Shown piece after piece: positions 9,192 to 17,230 of a stretch of 64,000 bases of DNA; position 1 is the stretch's first letter; each line of letters opens with the position of its first letter. The position numbers and the translations under genes are program-made. The stretch comes from Methylomicrobium agile (GTDB lineage: Bacteria > Pseudomonadota > Gammaproteobacteria > Methylococcales > Methylomonadaceae), in assembly GCF_000733855.1 (NCBI RefSeq), contig NZ_JPOJ01000001.1, forward strand, positions 372,001 to 436,000. Direction: 5' to 3'. The notes under the pieces were generated by a model. It had not been told where the DNA came from. It saw only the letters and a program-made list of their open reading frames with translations, and did not search any database.

Positions 9192-10367
9192 ATGACCTCA
9201 CCCAAACTTTTCGATTATCCGCTTTTCGCCTTGGGATTTAGAGCCTTCTTTGTCCTGGCAGGCCTTTCGGCGCTGCTGTTGATCGTGCTTTGGAATGCGA
9301 TCTATAACGGCAAACTGAGCGGAGCCAATTATTTCGGGAATGTCAATTGGCATGCGCACGAAATGCTGCTCGGTTATTCGGTCGCGGTGATTGCCGGTTT
9401 TCTGTTGACGGCGGTCAAAAACTGGACCGGCAAACAGACCCTGACAGGAGATCAACTGGCCACCTTGTGCCTGGTCTGGGTGTACGGGCGAATTGCGCCG
9501 TTTTATGCCGGATTGCTGCCCGATGCGGTAATCGCAGCCATCGATTTTGCGTTCTTGCCCATGCTGGCCTATCAGGTCGCCAAGCCCATCGTAGCCGTCC
9601 GACAATATCGAAACCTGATCTTTATCGGCATCCTGCTGATATTGGCGTGCGCCAACGGTCTGATCCACGCCGGCATTCTGGCGTCGCTTCCGCACCTGGC
9701 CTGGCTGGGCCTTCAACTGGCGGTCGCCACGATCGTACTGTTAATCCTGGTGATCGCCGGCCGCGTATTTCCGTTTTTTACCGAGCGCGGCCTGCCCGGC
9801 GTCAAAGTTCACAGCAGCCCCGCTTATGAATACGGCGCGGTCGGCAGCGCGGTGCTGGCATACGGCCTGCTGCTGGCCGGCGTCAACGGCCTGCCGCTGG
9901 CGGTGGCGTCGGGCCTCGCGGCGCTGTGCAATTTGGTGCGGGTCTGGGGCTGGTATGTGCAGCGCGTCTGGTATGTGCCCTTACTGTGGGTCTTGTACGC
10001 GGGTTACGGCTGGATCATTCTGGGTTTCGGGCTGACCGCGCTGTCGGCGTACGGCTTGGTGCAGCCGTCTCTGTCATTACATGCCTTTACGGTCGGCGGC
10101 ATCGGCGTGCTGACGCTCGGCATGATGGCGCGGGTTTCCCTGGGCCATACCGGCCGGGCGCTGCGCGCTTCCAACGCAATGGCGATCGGCTTCATTTTGC
10201 TGAATATTGCGGCCCTGATCCGCGTACTGCTGCCGATCGCTCTGCCCGACTGGTACGGCACGCTGGTTTATTTGTCGATGCTGTTCTGGCTGGCCGCCTT
10301 CGCGCTGTTCGTGTATGTCTATTCCCCAATTCTGGCGACCCCCCGCATCGACGGGCTAAAGGGTTAA
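9192..10367 (+). CDS. NnrS family protein
   Basis: This 391-residue inner-membrane protein with about twelve helices belongs to the NnrS family, haem and copper proteins linked to nitric oxide stress and denitrification. Family features include the FALGFRAFF start, WHAHEM in the first loop, an RVFPFFTERG motif mid-protein, and histidines in the MMARVSLGHTGR segment. It has no denitrification neighbours here. It is divergent from the thioredoxin-like gene. Confidence 0.88.
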   Translation: MTSPKLFDYPLFALGFRAFFVLAGLSALLLIVLWNAIYNGKLSGANYFGNVNWHAHEMLLGYSVAVIAGFLLTAVKNWTGKQTLTGDQLATLCLVWVYGRIAPFYAGLLPDAVIAAIDFAFLPMLAYQVAKPIVAVRQYRNLIFIGILLILACANGLIHAGILASLPHLAWLGLQLAVATIVLLILVIAGRVFPFFTERGLPGVKVHSSPAYEYGAVGSAVLAYGLLLAGVNGLPLAVASGLAALCNLVRVWGWYVQRVWYVPLLWVLYAGYGWIILGFGLTALSAYGLVQPSLSLHAFTVGGIGVLTLGMMARVSLGHTGRALRASNAMAIGFILLNIAALIRVLLPIALPDWYGTLVYLSMLFWLAAFALFVYVYSPILATPRIDGLKG

Positions 10368-10492
10368 CCGGCGCATGACGCAAATCATCGGCTTATCGAC
10401 GACGGCAGAGGGGATGCCGCCGGTTTTTTCCCTTATCCGGTTCCATAGCGCAGTCTTTTTCATACAAGAAGCCTGCGGCGCCCGTTAGCTCA

Positions 10493-11497
10493 ATGCCCAT
10501 GCCGTCACTGACTCGCATCCCGCGGATTGCCTTGACACCGGGAGAACCGGCCGGCATCGGTCCCGATCTTTGCATACAAATCGCCCGGCACGATCTGCCT
10601 TGCGAAGCGGTCGTGATCGCCAGCGAGGAACTCTTGCTCGAACGCGCAGAGCGTTTGGGCATCGAAATCAAGCTGAACCGTTTCGACGGCACTTTGCCGC
10701 CTTCGCCGCATCGGCACGGTGAATTATCGATCGTGCCGGTAAATCTGAACGCGCCCGCCCAGTGCGGACTGCTCAATCCGGCCAATAGCCGCTATGTGCT
10801 GAAAACCTTGAACAAGGCGGTCAAAGGCTGTATGGAGGGCGTTTTCGATGCGATGGTGACAGGCCCGGTACACAAAGGCATCATCAACGATGCGGGCCAT
10901 CCTTTTACCGGCCATACCGAATACATTGCGGCTATTACCGGCGGCACACCGGTAATGATGCTGGCGACGCCCGGCTTGCGCGTGGCGCTGGTCACCACGC
11001 ATCTACCGCTGAGCGAAGTCAGCCGGGCGATCACCCGCAGCCGCCTGCGCCAGATTCTTTCCGTACTGGACCACGATTTACGCACCCGGTTCGGCATCGA
11101 CAGACCCAGAATTCTGGTCTGCGGACTGAATCCGCATGCGGGCGAAAACGGCCACCTCGGCACCGAAGAGATCGAAGTGATCGAGCCGGTCTTGGTCAAC
11201 CTGAGGCTACAGGGCATGAATCTGCAAGGCCCTCTGCCCGCCGATACGCTGTTCACCCCGAAATACCTTGCCGATGCGGACGCGGTGCTGGCGATGTATC
11301 ACGACCAGGGACTGCCGGTCCTGAAGCACATGGGTTTCGGCCAGGCGGTCAATATCACGCTCGGCTTGCCGATCATCCGAACCTCGGTCGACCACGGCAC
11401 GGCGCTCGATTTGGCCGGCACCGGCAAGGCCGAGACCGGCAGCCTGCTTTACGCGCTGGCCATCGCGGCGCAAATGGCGCAAGGAAATCTACCATAA
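10493..11497 (+). CDS. pdxA: 4-hydroxythreonine-4-phosphate dehydrogenase
   Basis: PdxA oxidises 4-phosphohydroxy-L-threonine in the DXP-dependent route to pyridoxal phosphate. The protein (334 residues) has the [12 protein letters not shown] start, the substrate and metal-binding [16 protein letters not shown] and [14 protein letters not shown] motifs, and a normal length. An alternative ATG two codons downstream (10499) cannot be excluded. Its TAA is immediately followed by the rsmA start codon. This pdxA-rsmA linkage is common in gammaproteobacteria; surA and apaG/apaH, often part of it, are absent here. Confidence 0.95.
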   Translation: MPMPSLTRIPRIALTPGEPAGIGPDLCIQIARHDLPCEAVVIASEELLLERAERLGIEIKLNRFDGTLPPSPHRHGELSIVPVNLNAPAQCGLLNPANSRYVLKTLNKAVKGCMEGVFDAMVTGPVHKGIINDAGHPFTGHTEYIAAITGGTPVMMLATPGLRVALVTTHLPLSEVSRAITRSRLRQILSVLDHDLRTRFGIDRPRILVCGLNPHAGENGHLGTEEIEVIEPVLVNLRLQGMNLQGPLPADTLFTPKYLADADAVLAMYHDQGLPVLKHMGFGQAVNITLGLPIIRTSVDHGTALDLAGTGKAETGSLLYALAIAAQMAQGNLP

Positions 11498-12301
11498 ATG
11501 GCACATATTGCACGCAAACGCTTCGGGCAGAATTTTCTGCACGACTCGTCGGTCATCCGGCATATCATCGCTTGTCTCGACATCCGTTCCGGCCAGCACT
11601 GGGTCGAGATCGGCCCCGGCCAGGGAGCATTGACCGAACCGCTCCTCCAGGCCGGCGCACGCCTCGATGTGATCGAACTGGACCGCAATCTCGTCGCCTT
11701 ATTGAAGAAAAAATTCGCAGGCCGACCGCATCTCGGCATTCATAGCGCCGATGCGTTGAAATTCGATTTTTCGTCGCTGGCCGAACAGGGCGAACGGCTG
11801 CGCATCGTCGGCAATCTTCCCTACAATATTTCGACGCCGTTGATGTTCCATTTATTGAACAGCGCAGACTGCATCGAAGACATGCATTTCATGCTGCAAA
11901 AGGAAGTCGTCGACCGCTTGTGCGCGGAACCGGGAAACAAACAATACGGCCGGCTCAGCGTGATGATGCGATATTACTGCGAAACCGAACACCTGTTCGA
12001 CGTGCCGCCGGAAAGTTTCGATCCGGTGCCTAAGGTGATGTCCTCGATCGTTCGTCTGACGCCGCATCGCCGGCCGCCGGTTCGGATCGGCAGCACCGAC
12101 AAGCTGAACCGGATCGTCACGCAAGCCTTTTCACAGCGCCGGAAGACCCTGCGCAATTCGTTGAAAAATCTGCTTTCGGACAGCGATCTGGATGCGCTGT
12201 CGATCGATCCGAAGCTGAGAGCCGAAAATCTGACACTGCAGGACTTCGCCAAATTGAGCCATCTGCTGGGCGAAAACTCAGGCCCTGCCGAAAAGGAATA
12301 G
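11498..12301 (+). CDS. rsmA: 16S rRNA dimethyladenosine transferase
   Basis: RsmA (KsgA) dimethylates two adjacent adenines in the 3' terminal hairpin of 16S rRNA during late 30S assembly. The SAM-binding EIGPGQGALTEPLL motif and the catalytic NLPYNIS motif are both present, and 267 residues is the normal length. The start codon abuts the stop codon of pdxA, indicating translational coupling. Confidence 0.97.
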   Translation: MAHIARKRFGQNFLHDSSVIRHIIACLDIRSGQHWVEIGPGQGALTEPLLQAGARLDVIELDRNLVALLKKKFAGRPHLGIHSADALKFDFSSLAEQGERLRIVGNLPYNISTPLMFHLLNSADCIEDMHFMLQKEVVDRLCAEPGNKQYGRLSVMMRYYCETEHLFDVPPESFDPVPKVMSSIVRLTPHRRPPVRIGSTDKLNRIVTQAFSQRRKTLRNSLKNLLSDSDLDALSIDPKLRAENLTLQDFAKLSHLLGENSGPAEKE

Positions 12302-12338
12302 GCTCGGAAATGATGCGACAATATGCCACATTCCCACC

Positions 12339-12448
12339 TTGACAAATCCGGTTAGAATATATTCAACTCCTTGAGATGCATGATTCCCAAGCGGAATCGG
12401 GAGTTAGATATCCTTCTCTAATGCGGCCCGATGAGCCGCATTTTTTTT
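12339..12448 (+). ncRNA. Possible small RNA or attenuated leader (weak)
   Basis: A TTGACA box (12339-12344), an AT-rich TAGAATATATT stretch, a GATTCC/GGAATC mini-hairpin and a strong terminator at 12420-12448 lie together in about 110 bases with no credible reading frame. The spacing between the TTGACA and the best -10-like sequence is too short (13 bases), so the promoter is doubtful. The segment may simply be the 3' end of the rsmA transcript. Confidence 0.25.
12420..12448 (+). terminator. Rho-independent terminator
   Basis: AATGCGGC and GCCGCATT arms are followed by eight T residues. It could end the pdxA-rsmA transcript. From 12450 to the start codon at 12767 I see no convincing gene or motif other than the ribosome binding site of the next gene. 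Confidence 0.8.
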
Positions 12449-12766
12449 GTCCGCGATTTTTCTGCCGCCTCCTCGGCAATTGCTTTAATCCGATGCCAGC
12501 CCACCCGCCACCCGGCCATGAAGGGGAAAATGCGCCGAATGGCGGCCCAATTTCGCATCCGGACTGGCTTCAGGAACCGAACGAACCATTCGCCAACCGG
12601 AAAGAATTTATTAGAAAATCGTTTGGGTTTCTGATAAATTTCAGCCATTAAACCCTGCGACCTCATTCTCGTTGCAAAATATTTCGCCTAACTGAATTAT
12701 CCTGGGCTTTTGGCAAGAAATTGCCGAATAAGGTGACGATTTTTAATAATAAAAAGAGGAGGAGTT

Positions 12767-13759
12767 ATGGCTGTATTAGATTCGATCGCGATAGAAATTC
12801 AGGCCACGGTTGCCGGGGTGCTGATCCTGCTAATCATTACGTTACTGGAAATCATCGATTTGCGGCGTGCGCGCAGGCAGCACCGCAAGTCTTTACACGC
12901 AATCGCCCATAACGCGGAGCCGGCCCGGAACAAACGGCTGATCTCGCCTTTCAGCCTGATTTTACAGTTCATTTTCGGCTTCTCCGCTTTTGCGCTGTTC
13001 GTTTTCTGGATGAGGTATCTGATCGACAGAGAAATGCCGGTCCTGGCCGGGGTCGCAGGCGTTTCGGCCTTTATCGCGGCGATCATGCCGTTTGTCGTCT
13101 GGAGCGTCGTCTGGAAAACCCGCAAGGAGACGGCCGCAGCCATTAAACAAGCCGAACAGCACAGCCAGGAACCCGCACTTCGCCAAAAGGCCCCTGAAGA
13201 AGCAGCGCCCCCGGCGCCGGCACCTGCGGTTAAAGAAACAGTCTCCGTTGCCGACGAGCCGCCCATCCATGAACCGGCGCCGATCCTCCCGCCTGAACCG
13301 CCTGCGGAACCGGAGCCGGCAGCCAACACGGAAACCAAGCCTTCACCCTATCCGAAACCCGACCCGACGCATGTATTTCCTCAGGATTCGATGCTGCGCC
13401 GGCATTTTATGACGCATTTGGCCGCGACGGTCAAATCCTATGAACCCGTTCGGCCCACCGACTCGATGCTTCGGCGCCATTACGATGCGACAGTGGCGGC
13501 CCTGGCGTCGGCAATTTCCTCCCAACCGGAGAAAACGCCCGCTCCCGAGACGGCAAAGTCGTCATCCAAGGAAAGCCAACAGACAAAAACTCCCGAAGAC
13601 TCGATGCTCAAACGGCATTTTATAACGACATTGCAGTCGAAAATCGAGTCGCATCTGTCGCTACCTCCGCGGCCGACCGATTCGATGCTGCGCCGCCATT
13701 ATGAGACCATGAGAGAGAGCTTGGTTGCTGCGGAGCTGAAAAAATATCTGGAAGGATAA
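12767..13759 (+). CDS. Membrane protein with four DSML[RK]RH[FY] repeats
   Basis: I do not recognise this 330-residue protein. It has three predicted membrane helices (about residues 14-30, 63-82 and 93-115), a long Pro/Ala/Glu-rich linker (about 137-205), and a cytoplasmic or periplasmic tail with four near-identical octapeptides at residues 207-214, 232-239, 278-285 and 305-312. The last residue alternates Phe, Tyr, Phe, Tyr, so the tail looks like a duplicated two-repeat unit. Each repeat is followed by an amphipathic helix-like stretch. A strong AGGAGGAG ribosome binding site precedes the start. Confidence 0.8.
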   Translation: MAVLDSIAIEIQATVAGVLILLIITLLEIIDLRRARRQHRKSLHAIAHNAEPARNKRLISPFSLILQFIFGFSAFALFVFWMRYLIDREMPVLAGVAGVSAFIAAIMPFVVWSVVWKTRKETAAAIKQAEQHSQEPALRQKAPEEAAPPAPAPAVKETVSVADEPPIHEPAPILPPEPPAEPEPAANTETKPSPYPKPDPTHVFPQDSMLRRHFMTHLAATVKSYEPVRPTDSMLRRHYDATVAALASAISSQPEKTPAPETAKSSSKESQQTKTPEDSMLKRHFITTLQSKIESHLSLPPRPTDSMLRRHYETMRESLVAAELKKYLEG

Positions 13760-13810
13760 ATCCGGGTACACGGCGGAGCCAAAACCGGGCTTTTTCTGAG
13801 TAGGAAAGAA

Positions 13811-13830
13811 GACGGGGCATTAGCCCCGTC
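13811..13830. terminator. Bidirectional terminator hairpin
   Basis: GACGGGGC (13811-13818) pairs with GCCCCGTC (13823-13830) between two convergent genes. Pyrimidine-rich tracts flank it, the clearer one serving the minus-strand parvulin gene. Confidence 0.6.
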
Positions 13831-13859
13831 CTTCGAGCGGATCGGGAAAATAATCCCGC

Positions 13860-14945
13860 TTATTTCTTTTCGGGCGCTGGAGCCGGTACTACGGATCCAG
13901 CCGGCTTGGCTTCTTCCTTTGCCGGTTCGGCTGCAGGTTTTGCCGCTTCTTCCTTGACAGGTTCGGCGGGTGCAGGAGCGGCTTCGGCTGCCGGCGCTTT
14001 TTCTTCCGCAGGCGCCGCTTCTTTCGCTGCAGCACCTTCAGCCGCCGGTTTTTGTTCCGGAGCCGGTGCAGTTGCTTCAGCCTTCGGTTTTTCTTCGGTC
14101 AGCGGCACCAGAATCTCGACCTTCGCCTGCTGGCGCATCCCCTCGATCATTTTTTGGAATTTTTGACGCTGCAGATAAGGCGTCAACTGATCTTTGACGG
14201 CTTCCAGCGGAGGCGGGGTCTGCGCACGCGAGTCTTCGCGCAGAATCACGTGCCAGCCGAACTGGGTTTGCACCGGCGCCTTGGTGTATTTGCCTTTTTC
14301 GAGTTTGGCGACCGCCTCGGAGAAAGGCTTCACCATTTGATCGGCCACAAACCAGCCCAGATCGCCGCCGTTTTGCGACTCTTTCGCGTCAATGGAATAC
14401 TTATTGGCCAGCTTCGCGAAATCGCCACCTTTGTCGAGTTCGGCGATGATCTTTTTCGCTTCTTCTTCGGTCTTCACCAGAATATGGCGCGCCTTGTATT
14501 CGGTGCCGGTTTCGGCGACGATCTTGCTGTCGTACTCGGCCTTGATTTCCGCATCGGTAACTGGGTTGGTCTTGAAGAAGTTTTTCAGGGACGTCTGCGT
14601 CAGGATCGATTTTTTGGCTTCTTCGAGCTGTTCCAGATATTCCGGCGATTTGTCCAATTGTTTTTGCAGCGCATCCTGCACGAGCAATTCACGCTGAATC
14701 AGTTCCTCGACCAGCTTTTCCTTCGGGAAAGTGGCGCCGTGCGCGCGCGCCGCAATTTCTTTTTCCAGGTTTTCCAGCTGCTCCTTGCCGATGTATTTGC
14801 CATTGACGGAAGCGACCGCGTCTTCTTTTTTGACGATCGCCGTAACCGGCGCCGATGAAGCATCGGTGCTGCCGCCGGATTGAGGTTGACAGCCGGCGAC
14901 CAGTCCGGCGCCTGCAACGAGCAATGGGATGATTTTTTTATTCAT
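13860..14945 (-). CDS. Parvulin-type peptidyl-prolyl isomerase lipoprotein
   Basis: The 361-residue protein has a lipoprotein signal peptide with the lipid-modified cysteine at C19 (LVAGC), a SurA/PrsA-like chaperone region (about 35-140), and a parvulin domain (about 145-245) with the expected ARHILVKTEEEAKK and GGDLGWF motifs. The last 70 residues are a low-complexity Ala/Pro/Glu/Lys tail. It probably folds outer-membrane or periplasmic proteins. The long charged tail is unusual for the family. BolA is encoded three bases upstream, so the genes are probably co-transcribed. Confidence 0.85.
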   Translation of the reverse strand: MNKKIIPLLVAGAGLVAGCQPQSGGSTDASSAPVTAIVKKEDAVASVNGKYIGKEQLENLEKEIAARAHGATFPKEKLVEELIQRELLVQDALQKQLDKSPEYLEQLEEAKKSILTQTSLKNFFKTNPVTDAEIKAEYDSKIVAETGTEYKARHILVKTEEEAKKIIAELDKGGDFAKLANKYSIDAKESQNGGDLGWFVADQMVKPFSEAVAKLEKGKYTKAPVQTQFGWHVILREDSRAQTPPPLEAVKDQLTPYLQRQKFQKMIEGMRQQAKVEILVPLTEEKPKAEATAPAPEQKPAAEGAAAKEAAPAEEKAPAAEAAPAPAEPVKEEAAKPAAEPAKEEAKPAGSVVPAPAPEKK

Positions 14946-14948
14946 CGA

Positions 14949-15221
14949 TTAATTTCCTTTGGTTTCTTCTGAGGGGGTAAGAGCATTGATGCCCAAGGCA
15001 TGAATTTGTTGCTTCATCAGATCGCCGAGCGCCTTATAAACCAGCTGGTGCCGCTGCACCAGCGACTTGCCTTCGAACAGCGGCGAAACGATGGTGACAT
15101 GATAATGACCGCCGCCTTGATTGCCCGCGTGTCCGGCATGGGCGGCGCTGTTATCGATGATTTCGAGCTTTTCGGGATGGAGAGCTTCGGTGAGCAGTCG
15201 TTTGATCAATTGCGCTGTCAT
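14949..15221 (-). CDS. BolA family protein
   Basis: This 90-residue protein has the BolA fold: an N-terminal helix, the [24 protein letters not shown] core with the conserved His, and a C-terminal INALT segment. BolA proteins act with monothiol glutaredoxins in iron-sulfur trafficking or affect cell shape genes. Its start overlaps the stop of the YciI gene by four bases (ATGA). The order yciB, yciI, bolA, peptidyl-prolyl isomerase is a familiar gammaproteobacterial and betaproteobacterial arrangement. Confidence 0.92.
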   Translation of the reverse strand: MTAQLIKRLLTEALHPEKLEIIDNSAAHAGHAGNQGGGHYHVTIVSPLFEGKSLVQRHQLVYKALGDLMKQQIHALGINALTPSEETKGN

Positions 15222-15520
15222 TGAGGAAAAACCTTCTTGAACGGTTTGACGGTAACCCTGGCGTAAACGCCGGCTTCGATATAGGGATCGCTATCGGCCC
15301 ACTGCCGGGCCTCTTCAAGACCGGGGAATTCGGCGACAACGAGGCTGCCAGTGAAGCCGGCGTCGCCCGGATTTTCGGTATCGACGGCAGGATGCGGACC
15401 GGCCAGCACGAGCCGTCCCGCGTCCTGAAGCACCTGCAGCCTCTGCAAGTGTTTCGGACGGGCAACGGCTCTTTTGGCCAGGCTGTTTTCCACGTCTTCG
15501 CTGATGATCGCGTACAGCAC
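15218..15520 (-). CDS. YciI family protein
   Basis: The 100-residue protein matches YciI: the N-terminal MLYAIISED strand, RPKHLQRL with the conserved His, the AGPHP motif and the [11 protein letters not shown] motif that is typical of the family. YciI is a dimeric ferredoxin-like fold protein of uncertain, possibly dehydrohalogenase-like, activity. It lies three bases downstream of yciB and overlaps bolA. Confidence 0.92.
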   Translation of the reverse strand: MLYAIISEDVENSLAKRAVARPKHLQRLQVLQDAGRLVLAGPHPAVDTENPGDAGFTGSLVVAEFPGLEEARQWADSDPYIEAGVYARVTVKPFKKVFPQ

Positions 15521-15523
15521 GGT

Positions 15524-16060
15524 TTATTCCTCGGTTTCCGGCAAATGTTTATAAATCAGTGCGACCTGGCCGAGCAGAAAGACGACCATCAGTCCGGGCA
15601 CCACGAAGGTCTTGAAAGTGACCCAATCGTCGGTGCTGTAATGGTACATCACATACACATTGACGAAACCGACGCCGAGAAAGAAGCCCCCCCACAATGT
15701 GTTCAGGCGCCGCCAGACCGCATCGGGCAAGGTCAAATTGGCCGACAGCATCCGTTCGATCACCGGCTTTTTGCCGATAAACTGACTGCCGAGAAACACC
15801 AGGCCGAACAGCCACTCGACGATCGACAGTTTCCATTTGATGAATTGCTCGTTTTGCAGGATGATCGTCGCGCCGCCCATCACTAGGATTAAGCCTAAGG
15901 TTATCAACTGCATCGTGCTGACCTTGCGGGTCTTGAACCAGCTGTAGGCAACCTGGAGAATCGTCGCGACAATCACGACGCCGGTCGCGACATAGATATC
16001 GTAAAATTTATAGGCAATGAAAAATAAAACGATCGGAAAAAATTCGAGTATCGGATTCAT
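15524..16060 (-). CDS. yciB: Inner membrane-spanning protein YciB
   Basis: YciB (also called IspZ or septation protein A) is a five-helix inner-membrane protein involved in cell envelope and division-related functions. The 178-residue product has the family start MNPILEFFPIVLFFIAYKF and the WKLSIVEWLFG and RRLNTLWGGFF segments. It heads the yciB-yciI-bolA-parvulin transcription unit. Upstream, 16061-16453 has no supported gene; only a TATAAT-like -10 at 16374-16379 without a clear -35 was noted. Confidence 0.93.
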   Translation of the reverse strand: MNPILEFFPIVLFFIAYKFYDIYVATGVVIVATILQVAYSWFKTRKVSTMQLITLGLILVMGGATIILQNEQFIKWKLSIVEWLFGLVFLGSQFIGKKPVIERMLSANLTLPDAVWRRLNTLWGGFFLGVGFVNVYVMYHYSTDDWVTFKTFVVPGLMVVFLLGQVALIYKHLPETEE

Positions 16061-16453
16061 GCGTCTGATGCGATGGAGGGCGCAATATAATAGTTGTTAT
16101 TGTGGGTAATCTCTGATGATTCGTCCATCTCCGGACAAGCCTCCAATGGCTTTGTAATGGGGGCGCTGCCGAAAAATTCAAGCCCGGTCTCGGGATGGAT
16201 TCTCGCCGGTGTAAAACGGTTCCCTCAGCTTTCGGCTTTTTGTAGTCGTCGTATCCGCTGCCGGAAAATTGTTAAAACAGCGTAAGCCGCCGCGGCAACC
16301 TGTGCTGTTGAAGCAGGAACTTGCAGGTTCCGTTGAAGTGGACTGTTCAGTCCATCAGGAATTGTGCCGGTATTATAATGATGACTCCGTCAAATGTACA
16401 TCATTCGGCTTTTGCTTCTGATAAAATGGGAAGCGGATTTTGCGGGAACCACC

Positions 16454-16753
16454 ATGGACAAACAAATTCAGACAGAAATCGAAGCCGCCGTTTTCAGGCG
16501 CTTGCTCGACCATTTTCAACAACACACCGAAGTGCAGAATATCGAGCTGATGATTCTGGCGGACTTTTGCCGAAACTGCCTGGCCAAATGGTATGCGGCA
16601 GCCGCCCGGGAGCGCGGCGAATCGGTCGATTACGAGCAAGCGCGCCGAATCGTCTACGGCATGCCTTATCCGGAATGGCGCGAAAAATACCAGAAAGAGG
16701 CGACTCCTGAACAGTTGGCGACGTTCGAACTGAAACAGAAACCAAAAGCCTGA
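16454..16753 (+). CDS. DUF1244 family protein
   Basis: The 99-residue product matches DUF1244, small helical proteins of unknown function. The core FRRLLDHFQQHTEVQNIELM and DFCRNCLAKWY segments, and the YGMPYPEWREKYQ motif, are all present. The start at 16454 was preferred to an ATG 60 bases upstream because the family begins there. Confidence 0.85.
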   Translation: MDKQIQTEIEAAVFRRLLDHFQQHTEVQNIELMILADFCRNCLAKWYAAAARERGESVDYEQARRIVYGMPYPEWREKYQKEATPEQLATFELKQKPKA

Positions 16754-16888
16754 CATCCGTTTTTCCGAATCATACGCAGAAATCCCGGCCGAGCGGCACA
16801 TCGAAACGCCTGGGCCAGGCATGCCGGTTTTTACGCCATGCCTTGACCCGCTCGATTAAAATCGCCGAAGCATGCCACAGCACCCGTT

Positions 16889-17230
16889 ATGCACGAACTG
16901 TCCCTCCTATGGAGCGTACGGGAAACGCTCGAAGAACAAGCGCTGGAACACAAATTCAGCAAGGTCGTCCAAGTCACCTTGGAAATAGGCCGGTTAGCCT
17001 GCGTGGAAACGGCCGCCCTTCGTTTCTGTTTCGATACCGTCATGAAAGATTCGCTGGCGGAAAATGCCGAGCTGGTGATTTTGGAAATCAAGGGAGTGGG
17101 GATTTGCCGGCAGTGCGGCGAACGCTCGGAGATGGAATCACTCTACATCCCCTGCACGCATTGCGGCAGCCTGCATGTTGAACTTGTCCAAGGGATTGGC
17201 ATGAAAATCAAAGACCTAATCGTTATTTAA
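16889..17230 (+). CDS. hypA: Hydrogenase nickel incorporation protein HypA
   Basis: HypA delivers nickel to the [NiFe] active site together with HypB. The 113-residue protein begins MHE, with the nickel-binding His at position 2, and has the structural zinc site C73-x2-C76 and C89-x2-C92. It faces the hydrogenase operon and its last 15 bases overlap the 3' end of the Rieske-GGDEF-EAL gene tail to tail. HypB, C, D, E and F are not in the window, so the remaining maturation genes must be elsewhere. Confidence 0.95.
   Translation: MHELSLLWSVRETLEEQALEHKFSKVVQVTLEIGRLACVETAALRFCFDTVMKDSLAENAELVILEIKGVGICRQCGERSEMESLYIPCTHCGSLHVELVQGIGMKIKDLIVI

Noticed and set aside
12418-12666. An 82-codon minus-strand frame after rsmA
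   Set aside because: Its 3' end is made of the plus-strand terminator hairpin and no homologous family is apparent, though the composition is not absurd.
16094-16285. A 63-codon plus-strand frame in the gap after yciB
   Set aside because: No ribosome binding site and no protein-like pattern; it was not called.
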